64,000 bases of DNA, taken from a virus. Shown one piece after another: positions 1-8,040 of the stretch. Both the position numbers and the translations under genes were made by a program. Location of the stretch: positions 62,001-126,000 of IMG/VR virus record IMGVR_UViG_3300008453_000584; one strand, 5' to 3'. Every line of letters begins with the position of its first letter. Positions within the stretch are counted from its first letter, which is position 1. The notes beneath the pieces were generated by a model, which was given only the letters and a program-made list of their open reading frames with translations, was not told where the DNA came from and searched no databases.

Positions 1-1013
1 TTTAATTGTTCAAGGATACTTGTCATATACTTCAACCAAGGCTCTTTAATAAATAGCTCCCTAGCAGTAGTATAAGCCTGTTTACTGCAGTACGCCCAAT
101 ACTCCTCGTCTGCCCATAAATCGTAAGCTTTGTTACTTCCGGCGGGTACATCGTCTGCAGCGACACTTAGTTCTGGATGGCATAAACGTTGAGTGTCAAC
201 TTGTTCGTTACCTATTACTGGTATTCCTAGGTATGCACAGTTGAGGGAAAAGGTTCCAGCTGCAACTGTAGGCATCATATGAACTCCTATTTTAAAGGTA
301 GAAAGTTCTTTCATCCAATCTATCCACGACAGATAGGGAAGGTGTTTAACTAGGATTTCTTCTCCAGGTCTTTTATTGTGCATAGAAGGTACCCAAGCCT
401 CGTATCCTTTGTCAATTAAGTACTTAGATACTTTGTAGCTTTTCATACCTCCATACCACCTACAGAAGTTTCCTCCTATTATGAGCTTCTTCTCACGAAT
501 AGGAACTTTATCGACAATCTGTTTTACACTGTCTTCTATGAGGAGAGTTCTCATAACAGCTACTTGTTTACCGTAGACCGAGTAGTATGCCTTGTCTGCT
601 TCATTGTGGCAGAAAATAGCATCACTTTGATCTAATATAATCTCATGGTATATTTGTTCTGTTAGACTGTAGTCTTCCGGGAACCAACTTGGCCCTTCTT
701 GAACGAAACATACTTTACCGTTCTGGCTCTTAAGTGTTGGAATAATTTTGTCTAGAGTTCCACTACTGCAGAACATATTATACAACCTAGGCGGCTGTGT
801 ATTAGACAGTGTTAGCCCTTCAGCATTTAACTCAACATTTCCTTTAGGCCAGATTATAAAGACAAAATCAAACCCGGAGACGCTTTTGTAATTAAAGAGA
901 GAGAAGTGTTCTGCGTCTAAGGCATGCATCCAGGCAAACTCAGTTCGCATATTAGGGTAGTTTGCAGGAATCTTACCTGTCATGCCCATTTCGGTTAGGA
1001 AAGCAATTTTCAT
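1..1013 (-). CDS. Glycosyltransferase, GT-B fold (partial, C-terminus off window)
   Basis: The frame opens at an ATG at 1013-1011, reads without a stop to the window edge, and lies directly behind the next gene upstream (1014), so it is a real gene cut at its 3' end. The protein begins MKIAFLTEMG and has the look of a sugar-nucleotide GT-B enzyme. A late segment (GTFSLNCAYLGIPVIGN) matches the conserved region near the donor site, where a 'gets the same treatment/prestige' loop selects the nucleotide sugar. The acceptor and donor cannot be read from the sequence. It is the last visible member of the glycosylation island and probably acts in the cytoplasm with the neighbouring GDP-sugar enzymes. 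Family-level confidence is moderate because only about 337 residues are visible. Confidence 0.7.
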   Translation of the reverse strand, partial: MKIAFLTEMGMTGKIPANYPNMRTEFAWMHALDAEHFSLFNYKSVSGFDFVFIIWPKGNVELNAEGLTLSNTQPPRLYNMFCSSGTLDKIIPTLKSQNGKVCFVQEGPSWFPEDYSLTEQIYHEIILDQSDAIFCHNEADKAYYSVYGKQVAVMRTLLIEDSVKQIVDKVPIREKKLIIGGNFCRWYGGMKSYKVSKYLIDKGYEAWVPSMHNKRPGEEILVKHLPYLSWIDWMKELSTFKIGVHMMPTVAAGTFSLNCAYLGIPVIGNEQVDTQRLCHPELSVAADDVPAGSNKAYDLWADEEYWAYCSKQAYTTARELFIKEPWLKYMTSILEQL

Positions 1014-1943
1014 TTATACAACCTGTTTCGTGATCAAATATTCGTATGTATGTTTAACTGCAGCTTCAAACGGTGTTAGTTTGAAATTAGGGAATACTTG
1101 TTTTAATTTTTCGTTACTAGCATCTTTTCTGTACTGCCCATCTAAATCTCCGGAGTATCTAATTTCAAAATGTTCTAATCCTAAAGCTTTTAACGTAGCT
1201 AATGTTAGTTCGTTTATAGATAAAACTTCCGAGGGGCATACGTTAAGGTTAGTATAGGTGTTAGTCTCTATCATCTCTACTATTAGCCTAGCTAAATCTT
1301 TTGCATACATAAACTGTCTAAGAGGCTTACCTGTTCCTAGTAATTCAATATAAGACCTGCCTTCTTTTTGAGCAACTATAATTTTTTTCAACAAAGCGCT
1401 TACAAAATGACTTCCTTTATCGTCGTACTTATCGTATTCGCCGAAAAGGTTACACGGTGTAAGGTAGCAGTAATTACTGTTGTTATTCGTAGCATTGATT
1501 ACATCTACGTGGACTCCCATAACCCTCTTTGCATATCCGTATCCGTAGTTGGTAGGAGTCGGAGGTCCGAAATGTAGATCTTCTTCTTTCATAGGGTATT
1601 GAAACTCTTCTATACGGTCAAAGTTATCCGGGAATACACAAGTACTGAGAGCTGTGATAAAATTGTTTACTTTAAATTCTCGACAAGCTCTGACAATGTT
1701 AAAGTTCATCATTAAGTTATCTTCGAAATAAACCAGCGGTCTTTCAATATTATCTCGAATACCTCCCACTACTGCAGCTAAGTGTATTACAATTTCCGGC
1801 TTGTACGACTGTACGTAGCTGTAAGTATGAGAAGGATTTAATAAATTAAGCTGATGTGAGGAGGGGTAATCTGCTTGTGGGAGTAGTTCTCTTAAGTACT
1901 TACCTACCATACCACTTCCGCCTGTAACTAGTATTCTTTTCAT
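1014..1943 (-). CDS. fcl: GDP-L-fucose synthase / GDP-colitose synthase-like SDR (Fcl/ColC family)
   Basis: This is a 309-residue extended SDR enzyme. The NAD(P)-binding glycine motif GGSGMVG is at residues 8-14. The Fcl signature AAVVGGIRDN starts at 56, the catalytic Ser is in STCVFP near 100, and the YxxxK pair is Y135/K139. Downstream are the Fcl-like LGTGKPLRQFMYAKDLA and DGQYRKDAS segments. Fcl converts GDP-4-keto-6-deoxy-mannose to GDP-L-fucose by 3,5-epimerisation and 4-reduction; ColC is a close homologue acting on the 3-deoxy substrate to give GDP-L-colitose. Both substrates could be present, because gmd (9679-10647) and a ColD-like gene (10640-11800) lie in the same island, so the exact product is open. 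It is packed against the downstream gene (1 nt) and the upstream gene (2 nt). Confidence 0.88.
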   Translation of the reverse strand: MKRILVTGGSGMVGKYLRELLPQADYPSSHQLNLLNPSHTYSYVQSYKPEIVIHLAAVVGGIRDNIERPLVYFEDNLMMNFNIVRACREFKVNNFITALSTCVFPDNFDRIEEFQYPMKEEDLHFGPPTPTNYGYGYAKRVMGVHVDVINATNNNSNYCYLTPCNLFGEYDKYDDKGSHFVSALLKKIIVAQKEGRSYIELLGTGKPLRQFMYAKDLARLIVEMIETNTYTNLNVCPSEVLSINELTLATLKALGLEHFEIRYSGDLDGQYRKDASNEKLKQVFPNFKLTPFEAAVKHTYEYLITKQVV

Positions 1944-1945
1944 AT

Positions 1946-2575
1946 TTAGTATCTTGATATAAATTCAGATCCATCTCGATCAGGATCTGCTGTATATTGA
2001 TTAATCCTATCTAAAACATCTCTATCTAAATCCCAATCTACGGGAACTGTTTTATGCTTAGCTGCTCCAAAATCTTCTAGAAGTCTCTGCTCTCGACTTG
2101 TAAATATATCTCCTACGTGAAGATAGTAGCAATTGTAGCAAAGTAATTCTAAATTCTCCAATCGCCAATCACTCTTAATACCGCTCTTAAAATTTAAAAG
2201 CAAAGGTACTTTAAAGTCTATAACTCTCTTTTCGTTAAAGCCACATTTACAACATTCATTAGATAGGTATCCCTCTACTAGTAGTCGATGCTTTAGCTTA
2301 TTAATATTGTAGGACTCTATACTCATACCTTCCTGAAGTAATTTATGAAGGTGAGGTTCTTTAGAAAGAGAGTTAAATTTAGGAATACCTTTACCGGCTT
2401 TATTCTTATGAAGATCAAATAAAGTTAATCCAGATTTTTCATCTCTATACAATTTAGAGTAAAGTCTATAGGTAGGAAAAGAAACATTCAAGAATCTTGC
2501 TGCACCGCGATTACTTTGAGTACGAGACATTGCGTACCTGATCTGCTGTTCAGTCAAAAGTACTGCTTTCGGCAT
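1946..2575 (-). CDS. HTH plus HNH-type zinc protein, probably degenerate HNH
   Basis: The 209-residue protein has a helix-turn-helix-like N-terminus (residues 8-45, with NRGAARFLNVSFPTY). A C-terminal segment has the layout of an HNH nuclease: CxxC at 108-111, then WRLENLELLCYNC with the second cysteine pair at 146/149. In active HNH enzymes the first strand carries the catalytic histidine before the 'N..DNR.ENL' stretch. Here that strand reads VPLLLNFKSG and has no histidine. The zinc fold may therefore be kept for DNA binding while cleavage is lost. It sits between sugar genes with 1-2 nt spacing. A role as a DNA-binding regulator or an inactive homing-endonuclease relic are both possible. 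Confidence 0.5.
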   Translation of the reverse strand: MPKAVLLTEQQIRYAMSRTQSNRGAARFLNVSFPTYRLYSKLYRDEKSGLTLFDLHKNKAGKGIPKFNSLSKEPHLHKLLQEGMSIESYNINKLKHRLLVEGYLSNECCKCGFNEKRVIDFKVPLLLNFKSGIKSDWRLENLELLCYNCYYLHVGDIFTSREQRLLEDFGAAKHKTVPVDWDLDRDVLDRINQYTADPDRDGSEFISRY

Positions 2576-2576
2576 A

Positions 2577-2996
2577 TCACTTTTCTAATTTAGGATTGAC
2601 TCTTAACATCAGGTTCCATAGATCGAGAGGAGTCTCTAGAGTAATCTCGTTTCCGTCCGTACCTATTAATGTGTTTAAGCTCTGGTCTGGGTTTGTTCTC
2701 TCCCAGAGATAAAATGTTATTAATTCAAAGCATTCTTTTCCATATTTAGCTAGTAGTAGCATATCTATAATTTCAAGAAAGCCTTCATCGTAGGTTCCGA
2801 AATCTACTTTTAAATCTGCATATAGTAGAGTGCTGCGGGTTGATACAGCTTCTAAGTGTTGTATTACTTGCAGGAAAAGTTCTCTTTGTTTATCAAATTC
2901 TTTCTTCGTTCTGCGCTTTAAGTTGGAATTTACATTCAAAATTTGATCTACTGCTTGTCTAACTATCTCTAACCCTTTTTGTTCATTACTGTCCAT
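2577..2996 (-). CDS. Hypothetical protein, 139 aa
   Basis: I do not recognise this family. The protein is acidic and predicted helical, with a charged N-terminal half (QRELFLQVIQHLEAV) and no membrane segment, signal peptide or cysteine pair. It overlaps the upstream gene by 11 nt and ends 1 nt before the start of the HTH/HNH gene, so it is clearly part of the same co-transcribed block. Tight packing and an uninterrupted frame are the evidence that it is real. Confidence 0.6.
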   Translation of the reverse strand: MDSNEQKGLEIVRQAVDQILNVNSNLKRRTKKEFDKQRELFLQVIQHLEAVSTRSTLLYADLKVDFGTYDEGFLEIIDMLLLAKYGKECFELITFYLWERTNPDQSLNTLIGTDGNEITLETPLDLWNLMLRVNPKLEK

Positions 2997-3369
2997 TCCT
3001 TTTACTTTTAGAACTTTTATTTCGGATTGTTGTAGGTATCTTATTGTACTGGTCTAGCTTTGAAAGTACTTCTTTTATCTCTATACATTTCTCAAAATCT
3101 TCTTCATCTGTATAGTACTCCATGCATGCATTTAAAGCATTCTTCCAAAACTTATAAGGTATTTCAATACAGTACCCGGAGTTATTAACCTCCATTATGG
3201 TTGCATCTTGCTTATTAGTCTCAATAGCTCTCTGTATACCTTTAGGAGTTTCTTTACGTACCAAGTCTAAAATTGGTTCATACTCCATTAACTCTTCTAC
3301 ACTAATCCCTTTTAGTGGAGTTATAACCAAGTTAGGTACTTTATTATTTAGCCCTACTCTTTTTTTCAT
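2986..3369 (-). CDS. Hypothetical protein, 127 aa, basic C-terminus
   Basis: Unrecognised protein with a lysine/arginine-rich tail (NKSSKSKRNGQ), which could bind nucleic acid, and an acidic central part (YYTDEEDFEKCIEIKE). There is no signal peptide or transmembrane segment. It overlaps the next gene by 11 nt and begins 1 nt after the end of its upstream neighbour, consistent with translational coupling in a short hypothetical cassette (2577-3700). Confidence 0.6.
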   Translation of the reverse strand: MKKRVGLNNKVPNLVITPLKGISVEELMEYEPILDLVRKETPKGIQRAIETNKQDATIMEVNNSGYCIEIPYKFWKNALNACMEYYTDEEDFEKCIEIKEVLSKLDQYNKIPTTIRNKSSKSKRNGQ

Positions 3370-3370
3370 A

Positions 3371-3700
3371 TTAAGCTCCTTTAATGACTCTGTTCATTAC
3401 AAAGTTAGCGATCGAGGCTAAAGGTAGCATAAAACCGATAACCGTTGGATCTTGAACTTCAGTGTCTCTATCTATTTGCAATCCCTGCTCGGCAAATTTC
3501 TTCTGTAGAATTACAGCTATCTTATTTGCTAGATCATTTAGCTTTCTAATATCTAACTGCTGCTCTGATTGAGGGTAGAATCTAATCTTAACTCCTCTCT
3601 TAGTTTCGTTGATATTAGTATCAAATTGAACTGCGAAAGATACTCCTTCGAGTTTAACTTTATACTGCGGTTTTGGAATTATAGCGGCTTCTTTAATCAT
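3371..3700 (-). CDS. Hypothetical protein, about 109 aa
   Basis: The open frame extends to an ATG at 3739, but that start lies inside the preceding glycosyltransferase gene. The internal ATG at 3700 (MIKEAAIIPKP) leaves only 17 nt between the genes and is preferred. The protein has mixed strand and helix character and a hydrophobic C-terminal stretch (IGFMLPLASIANFVMNRVI) that may be a membrane-associated helix. No family recognised. Confidence 0.55.
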   Translation of the reverse strand: MIKEAAIIPKPQYKVKLEGVSFAVQFDTNINETKRGVKIRFYPQSEQQLDIRKLNDLANKIAVILQKKFAEQGLQIDRDTEVQDPTVIGFMLPLASIANFVMNRVIKGA

Positions 3701-3717
3701 CGTTTTATAATAAATAT

Positions 3718-4932
3718 CTAGAAAATATTTTTGAACCAAGGTTGAATCATTTCTCGAGAATCAAGACTATCTACTCTTATGATAAATCTATCCCAATTAT
3801 AAACTCCGGGTTCTGCGGTTTGTTCAATTACAAAGGGTATATTCTGAATAAAATCAGTATAGTGTCTAGGGGTGAAAGAAGTTCCGTCGAATAGTATCGT
3901 TATAGCTGTTTTAGGAAGTCCGCTGCCAAGTTCGTGAAACTTACCGCTTAGATCAAACAAAGTCTTTTTTTGTTCAGAGACTAAATACTCCTCGTATGAG
4001 CAATCCACCCACATTTCATCACACCACGGTTCTAATAAATATATAAGCTCTTGATCACAGTTGGTAATTATAAAAGCAGTTTCATACCTCTTAGTTACAA
4101 TAGGGAGCAACTCTTCGTTATGTAGGACATTAATCTTCCACTTCCTCCACCACTCTCTAAATTTATTCTTTCTAAGCTGAGTATACTCTTCCGAGTCTTC
4201 TGGTTTAAGCCATACGTTTCCTTCTCCTAGATTTATTTTATTCTGTATCTTTACTCCATCTTTAAACCTACTTCCTCTACAAGTCATATGGTACACAAAA
4301 GCATCTCTAGCTTGTACAAATTTATATCCGGCTAAAAACATCCTATTAAAGAGATCCGAGTCTTCAAGCTCCATTGGAGCAAATAACTTATCATGACCTC
4401 CTATTTTTATAAAATCTTCTTTATACATAATCCACGGAGCAAAAACACCTTCGGTTATCCTTCCTTGCTCTTGCTCTGAAGTTTGTTTGGCAAAAACTTC
4501 AAACTCCTCGAATTTAAAATCTTCTGGTTCTAGTCCGAAATCCTTTACTATCTTTTCAGGTCCCGGTGGATGGAGGGGAGGTTCTATCCTAGTTAAAGAA
4601 ACAACAGTGCCTGGCTTTACATGCTTAGTAGCATTAATATAAGTTTCAGACATTACCATATCGGCATGAAATATAGCAAAGACTTCGTTAGAGCAAAGCT
4701 TAACTCCTTGATCATATAACACAGTATGTCCTACTCTCTCTTCTTCAAAGTTTCTATAAATCTCTACATTAGGATCTCTAGTCCTTATAACTTGTAGCCA
4801 CTCCCAGGTACCGTCTGTTGAAGCATCGTCTAGTAGTACTATCTGGCTGCTCCAATATTTTCGAATGCTATGATAGGCTTGTTTTAAATACTTAAGGTTA
4901 TTCCTACTTGGTATAATAAAGCTTATGTCCAT
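3718..4932 (-). CDS. Family 2 glycosyltransferase with extra C-terminal domain
   Basis: The 404-residue protein starts with the GT-A/GT2 hallmark ISFIIPSRNNLKYL, followed by LLDDASTDGTWEWL and a DxD-type metal site in FHADM near residue 90. A later segment (APMELEDSDLFNRMFLAGYKF) corresponds to the acceptor-side ED motif. The last ~130 residues (from about ETAFIITNCDQELIYLL) form an additional domain I do not recognise. It would transfer a sugar from an NDP-sugar in the cytoplasm. The start codon lies only 4 nt beyond the -7 box of a promoter at 4937-4967, so the mRNA may be nearly leaderless. Donor and acceptor are unknown. Confidence 0.82.
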   Translation of the reverse strand: MDISFIIPSRNNLKYLKQAYHSIRKYWSSQIVLLDDASTDGTWEWLQVIRTRDPNVEIYRNFEEERVGHTVLYDQGVKLCSNEVFAIFHADMVMSETYINATKHVKPGTVVSLTRIEPPLHPPGPEKIVKDFGLEPEDFKFEEFEVFAKQTSEQEQGRITEGVFAPWIMYKEDFIKIGGHDKLFAPMELEDSDLFNRMFLAGYKFVQARDAFVYHMTCRGSRFKDGVKIQNKINLGEGNVWLKPEDSEEYTQLRKNKFREWWRKWKINVLHNEELLPIVTKRYETAFIITNCDQELIYLLEPWCDEMWVDCSYEEYLVSEQKKTLFDLSGKFHELGSGLPKTAITILFDGTSFTPRHYTDFIQNIPFVIEQTAEPGVYNWDRFIIRVDSLDSREMIQPWFKNIF

Positions 4933-4936
4933 ATAT

Positions 4937-4967
4937 TAAAGATATACTATTTTATTCTTATAACCAA
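4937..4967 (-). promoter_or_regulatory. Bacteroidota-type promoter (TTGG-19-TATCTTTA)
   Basis: On the minus strand TTGG (4964-4967) and TATCTTTA (4937-4944) are separated by exactly 19 nt. The -33 box overlaps the stop codon of the GT11 gene. It would drive the GT2 gene starting at 4932 and the genes beyond it. It is one of fifteen sites in the window with the same spacing. Confidence 0.75.
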
Positions 4968-5750
4968 CTATATCACTATCCAATCAGAGCAGTAAATATC
5001 TCTAGTATCCCAACTTGCATATGCTGGTCCAAACCATTTCTTAGGTGCTACAACAATCTTATTCTTATTCTCATTTAACCATGCTGCCCACCAGCTAAAT
5101 GTTGAGTTAACTATTATGTTATGGGTACAGCAGCTCATTAAAAGCAGGTCATCTGAGTCTTTATTTCCTTCTACAAAGAAGAAATTATCTCCTTGGAAAG
5201 TATACTTACACCACTCTATATCATCTGAGAAGATTAGATATTTTGTATCAGCAGGCATATTGCTCATTGCTTGATAATAGTATTCTAAAGGCTGAATAGG
5301 GTGGTGTTGCTGCCTGCTTAGGTAGTCTCCTCTTCTTACGTGTAGGGAGCATAGAGTCATACCTTCGTAATGCTTAAAAAGCTGCAGAGCTTCTTCTTTC
5401 TTAGTAGGTGTAAATAAATCTCTTATAAACTGCTCACAGTGTTTAAAGTATTTTTCACTTTGGAAATAACCGTCTAGCAGTATACTATTTTCGTAAACAG
5501 GTATTTCCTCATAATTAAAACTAGGTTCTTTATATCTTTGAAATTCTTGCAGAGGTAGGTTTACTGGGATTATTTTCTCGAAAAGATCTTCTCTATAAGT
5601 GTTAAAAGAATTATGTACAGGAAAAGTATCTTGTAGGGTTATTATAGGAGTATGTCCATTTTTAAGAGCATACCCGTATACAGCTGCTATCTGAAACATA
5701 AAGTTTCCTAATCCTCCTACTAGCTTAGTCGTTACTATTTTACTTGTCAT
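4968..5750 (-). CDS. Alpha-1,2-fucosyltransferase (GT11)
   Basis: This 260-residue protein shows the GT11 motifs in order: GGLGNFMFQ at 12-20, the GDP-fucose-binding HVRRGDY at 137-143, and NSTFSWWAAWLN at 215-226. Known GT11 enzymes transfer L-fucose from GDP-fucose to a terminal galactose in alpha-1,2 linkage. The GDP-fucose donor could be supplied by gmd and fcl in the same island. A second fucosyltransferase (GT10) lies two genes upstream at 6369-7172. It overlaps the FkbM methyltransferase gene by 11 nt. The acceptor glycan is unknown, but the family call is strong. Confidence 0.92.
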   Translation of the reverse strand: MTSKIVTTKLVGGLGNFMFQIAAVYGYALKNGHTPIITLQDTFPVHNSFNTYREDLFEKIIPVNLPLQEFQRYKEPSFNYEEIPVYENSILLDGYFQSEKYFKHCEQFIRDLFTPTKKEEALQLFKHYEGMTLCSLHVRRGDYLSRQQHHPIQPLEYYYQAMSNMPADTKYLIFSDDIEWCKYTFQGDNFFFVEGNKDSDDLLLMSCCTHNIIVNSTFSWWAAWLNENKNKIVVAPKKWFGPAYASWDTRDIYCSDWIVI

Positions 5751-6369
5751 AGTTTTTATTTTCCCAACATTCCCATATAAACTCGTATTCGTATCTTAGT
5801 TTAAATCCAAGAGATGTTAAACCTTGTTGTATTAAGTTTCTCCTTTCAGTACAGTTCTCTATAAAGCTATGAAACTGTACTTGTACAAATCTAAATCTTT
5901 TTAGAATATCACTTTGTATCCATTTTTCAAAAAGAGGATATTCTTCTCCTTCTATATTAACCTGTATTAGGTCGACTCTACCTATGTTGTACTTCTCTAA
6001 AAGAGCTTCTAAAGTTATACATTGAACATCATACTCTACTCCGAAAGAGCTATACGCTGTAGATGCATCTCCTGATGCATACAGTTTTATTACTTTAGGC
6101 TCGGTGCTTATTGCGATATTCTCTACAGAAATCTTTTCTTCGTAGTTTGGTATATTTGTAGTAAGTCTAGATACCATTCTGTTGTAAAAGCTAGGTATTG
6201 GCTCTACTGCTACAACTCTACAGTTATATCTTCGTACTATATTCTCTGTCCATAGCCCTTCGTATCCGCCTAACTCTAGAACTATAGAATTCTCAGTTAG
6301 AGGATAATCTAAGATGTGAGTATTGTCGCCATCACCCTTATTCCATTTCTTATGTGCTTCTGTTAACAT
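5740..6369 (-). CDS. FkbM-family SAM-dependent methyltransferase
   Basis: The 209-residue protein has the SAM-binding motif LELGGYEGLWT near residue 32, an acidic loop AVEPIP, and the FkbM-type LIQVNIEGEEYPLF near 135. FkbM enzymes O-methylate sugars and other hydroxyls, and are common in surface-glycan clusters, where methylation caps or masks a sugar. It shares its first base with the end of the GT10 gene and overlaps GT11, so all three are co-translated. Placement between two fucosyltransferases suggests it methylates a fucose-containing glycan; that is inference. Confidence 0.85.
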   Translation of the reverse strand: MLTEAHKKWNKGDGDNTHILDYPLTENSIVLELGGYEGLWTENIVRRYNCRVVAVEPIPSFYNRMVSRLTTNIPNYEEKISVENIAISTEPKVIKLYASGDASTAYSSFGVEYDVQCITLEALLEKYNIGRVDLIQVNIEGEEYPLFEKWIQSDILKRFRFVQVQFHSFIENCTERRNLIQQGLTSLGFKLRYEYEFIWECWENKNYDK

Positions 6370-7172
6370 TATGCTCTACTTAATATGTTATCCACTACCT
6401 GTTTAAGTCTATCTAACAAAGTCATATAGGGTTTAGCTGCAAAATAATTTCTTTGTACAGAATCTAACCTATCAAAATAATCTTCTACTCTGAGATTATT
6501 TACTGTTGTGATCGCTTCATCTGCGGACTGTACGATGAAGAAGCCTTTTGTATCAAAAAAATCACATATATTACTGCAACCGTAATATACGGGAATTGTC
6601 TTAGTTATCAAACAGTCTATGATTTTTTCTGTAAAACAATTCTTCTGTGCCGTATTTTCAATACAGAGGTGAAACATAGAATTAAACATAGGTGTTTTTG
6701 TATCTCCTAAAACTTTATTTCCATATAGATTAGGAACACCGCCGTGTCTACTTATATAAAAATCTGTAGGTATCTGTATTTCAGGTTGCCTAAAATAAAT
6801 TTCTTTTCGTAGTCTGTGACCGTAGGTTATTTCTTTAAACCCTGTTAAATGAGATACTTGAAATTTTTTCTGGGTTGTTAGGTCATAATCCCATACCCAG
6901 GCTGTACCGAAAGCCATAAACCAGGCGTTAGGACAGTTTTGAAGAATTTCTTCATCGTACGTGATAATAGCGTCAAATAGCTTCGCATAGCTAATAGCTG
7001 TCTGCTTAAACCTGCTTATTTCTTCGACTTCTTTTACCCAGAGTATATTAAAGGTATCTGAGAATATTTCAACATTTTCTACTGTATCTACGAACAAGCG
7101 TACCGGTCTTTCAAATTCTATTTCTATTTCAGGCCAGGTATTATCAGTTGTACTATATAAGATTTGTTTCAT
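6369..7172 (-). CDS. Alpha-1,3/1,4-fucosyltransferase-like (GT10)
   Basis: This 267-residue protein has the GT10 donor-binding signature: FHLCIEN then ENTAQKNCFTEK (172-183) and KTIPVYYG (191-198). In GT10 enzymes this region binds GDP-fucose, and the product is an alpha-1,3 or 1,4 fucosyl N-acetylglucosamine or glucose linkage. It overlaps the start of the FkbM gene by one base and the upstream GT by 20 nt. With GT11 at 4968-5750 the phage appears to encode two separate fucosylation activities. The N-terminal acceptor domain is divergent, so the linkage is not certain. Confidence 0.85.
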   Translation of the reverse strand: MKQILYSTTDNTWPEIEIEFERPVRLFVDTVENVEIFSDTFNILWVKEVEEISRFKQTAISYAKLFDAIITYDEEILQNCPNAWFMAFGTAWVWDYDLTTQKKFQVSHLTGFKEITYGHRLRKEIYFRQPEIQIPTDFYISRHGGVPNLYGNKVLGDTKTPMFNSMFHLCIENTAQKNCFTEKIIDCLITKTIPVYYGCSNICDFFDTKGFFIVQSADEAITTVNNLRVEDYFDRLDSVQRNYFAAKPYMTLLDRLKQVVDNILSRA

Positions 7173-8040
7173 GTAGAACTTCTTTTAGTTTTACTAACTT
7201 CTCTTCATCTATATTAATATCCGGTATATGTCGGTTGTAAAATAGTTTGTAGTATAGTGCAAACCTTTCTAATGCCCATTTTCCATACCCGGGATTAGTA
7301 TCTTGCATTCCTTTATTATATATTCTCATACCGGTACCTATACCTGCAAAATGAAACAGTAGCTCCCCAAAGTCCATATCGCTATTTAAATAGGAGTACT
7401 TATTTACCCTACCTCTTTCGTTACTTATACCTCCGACTAAGTCTTCGTTTAATATAGCAATCTTACCTCCGTTATGTAAAATATCAAAAGCGACTGGATC
7501 AAAGAAATCTAAAACAGGATGATTAAGAGGGTTGTAAATACCTTCTATCATTAAGGATAGTACTTCTGGTTTAAGATCAGATATCTTGTTCTTGTTAAAG
7601 CCGAAAAAATATGTCTGAGTAACATCTGAATATCCTCGTATGTTATCTATTCCGTTTAAATTATTTTTATAGCAACGGACTGGGCCAATAAGGTCGTACC
7701 CTTCTTCGATCTTATCGTAAATAAGACTTAAAGCTTCTTTTCTAAAAATAACATCACTGTCAATATGAATAATGTAATCATATTCTTTTGCATATTCTTT
7801 TATTACCTGAGTCCATATATAAGCTGTGCCTGCGTGTCCTCTAGAGTAATGAAAATGGACTGAGGGGTCGAGTACATGGTAGTCTGCGTTGGAAAAAATA
7901 CCAACTTCATTAAAATCAGTATTTATACCAAAAACATTAATTTTAGTTTTAGGGTGATACTTGTAGAAAGACTCTAAACATTTTCGAGCTACAAAACCAC
8001 AGCTGTAAGCTTCTGTGAAAAGAAATATTTTTTTATCCAT
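7153..8040 (-). CDS. Glycosyltransferase, GT-A fold with DSD motif
   Basis: The start at 8040 (MDKKIFLFTEAY) is preferred over the ATG at 8076 because it leaves an 8-nt overlap with the upstream gene. The protein has a GT-A-type metal-binding motif in YIIHIDSDVIF, an N-terminal nucleotide-binding segment, and a long C-terminal domain rich in aromatic residues. Layout and DxD resemble GT6-like retaining transferases, but I cannot fix the family. It lies inside the fucosylation block and is translationally coupled to its neighbours, so it should extend the same glycan. Confidence 0.7.
   Translation of the reverse strand: MDKKIFLFTEAYSCGFVARKCLESFYKYHPKTKINVFGINTDFNEVGIFSNADYHVLDPSVHFHYSRGHAGTAYIWTQVIKEYAKEYDYIIHIDSDVIFRKEALSLIYDKIEEGYDLIGPVRCYKNNLNGIDNIRGYSDVTQTYFFGFNKNKISDLKPEVLSLMIEGIYNPLNHPVLDFFDPVAFDILHNGGKIAILNEDLVGGISNERGRVNKYSYLNSDMDFGELLFHFAGIGTGMRIYNKGMQDTNPGYGKWALERFALYYKLFYNRHIPDINIDEEKLVKLKEVLHETNLI

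Noticed and set aside
3371-3739. Start at 3739 for the 109-residue protein
   Set aside because: It lies within the preceding gene, and an internal Met at 3700 gives normal spacing.
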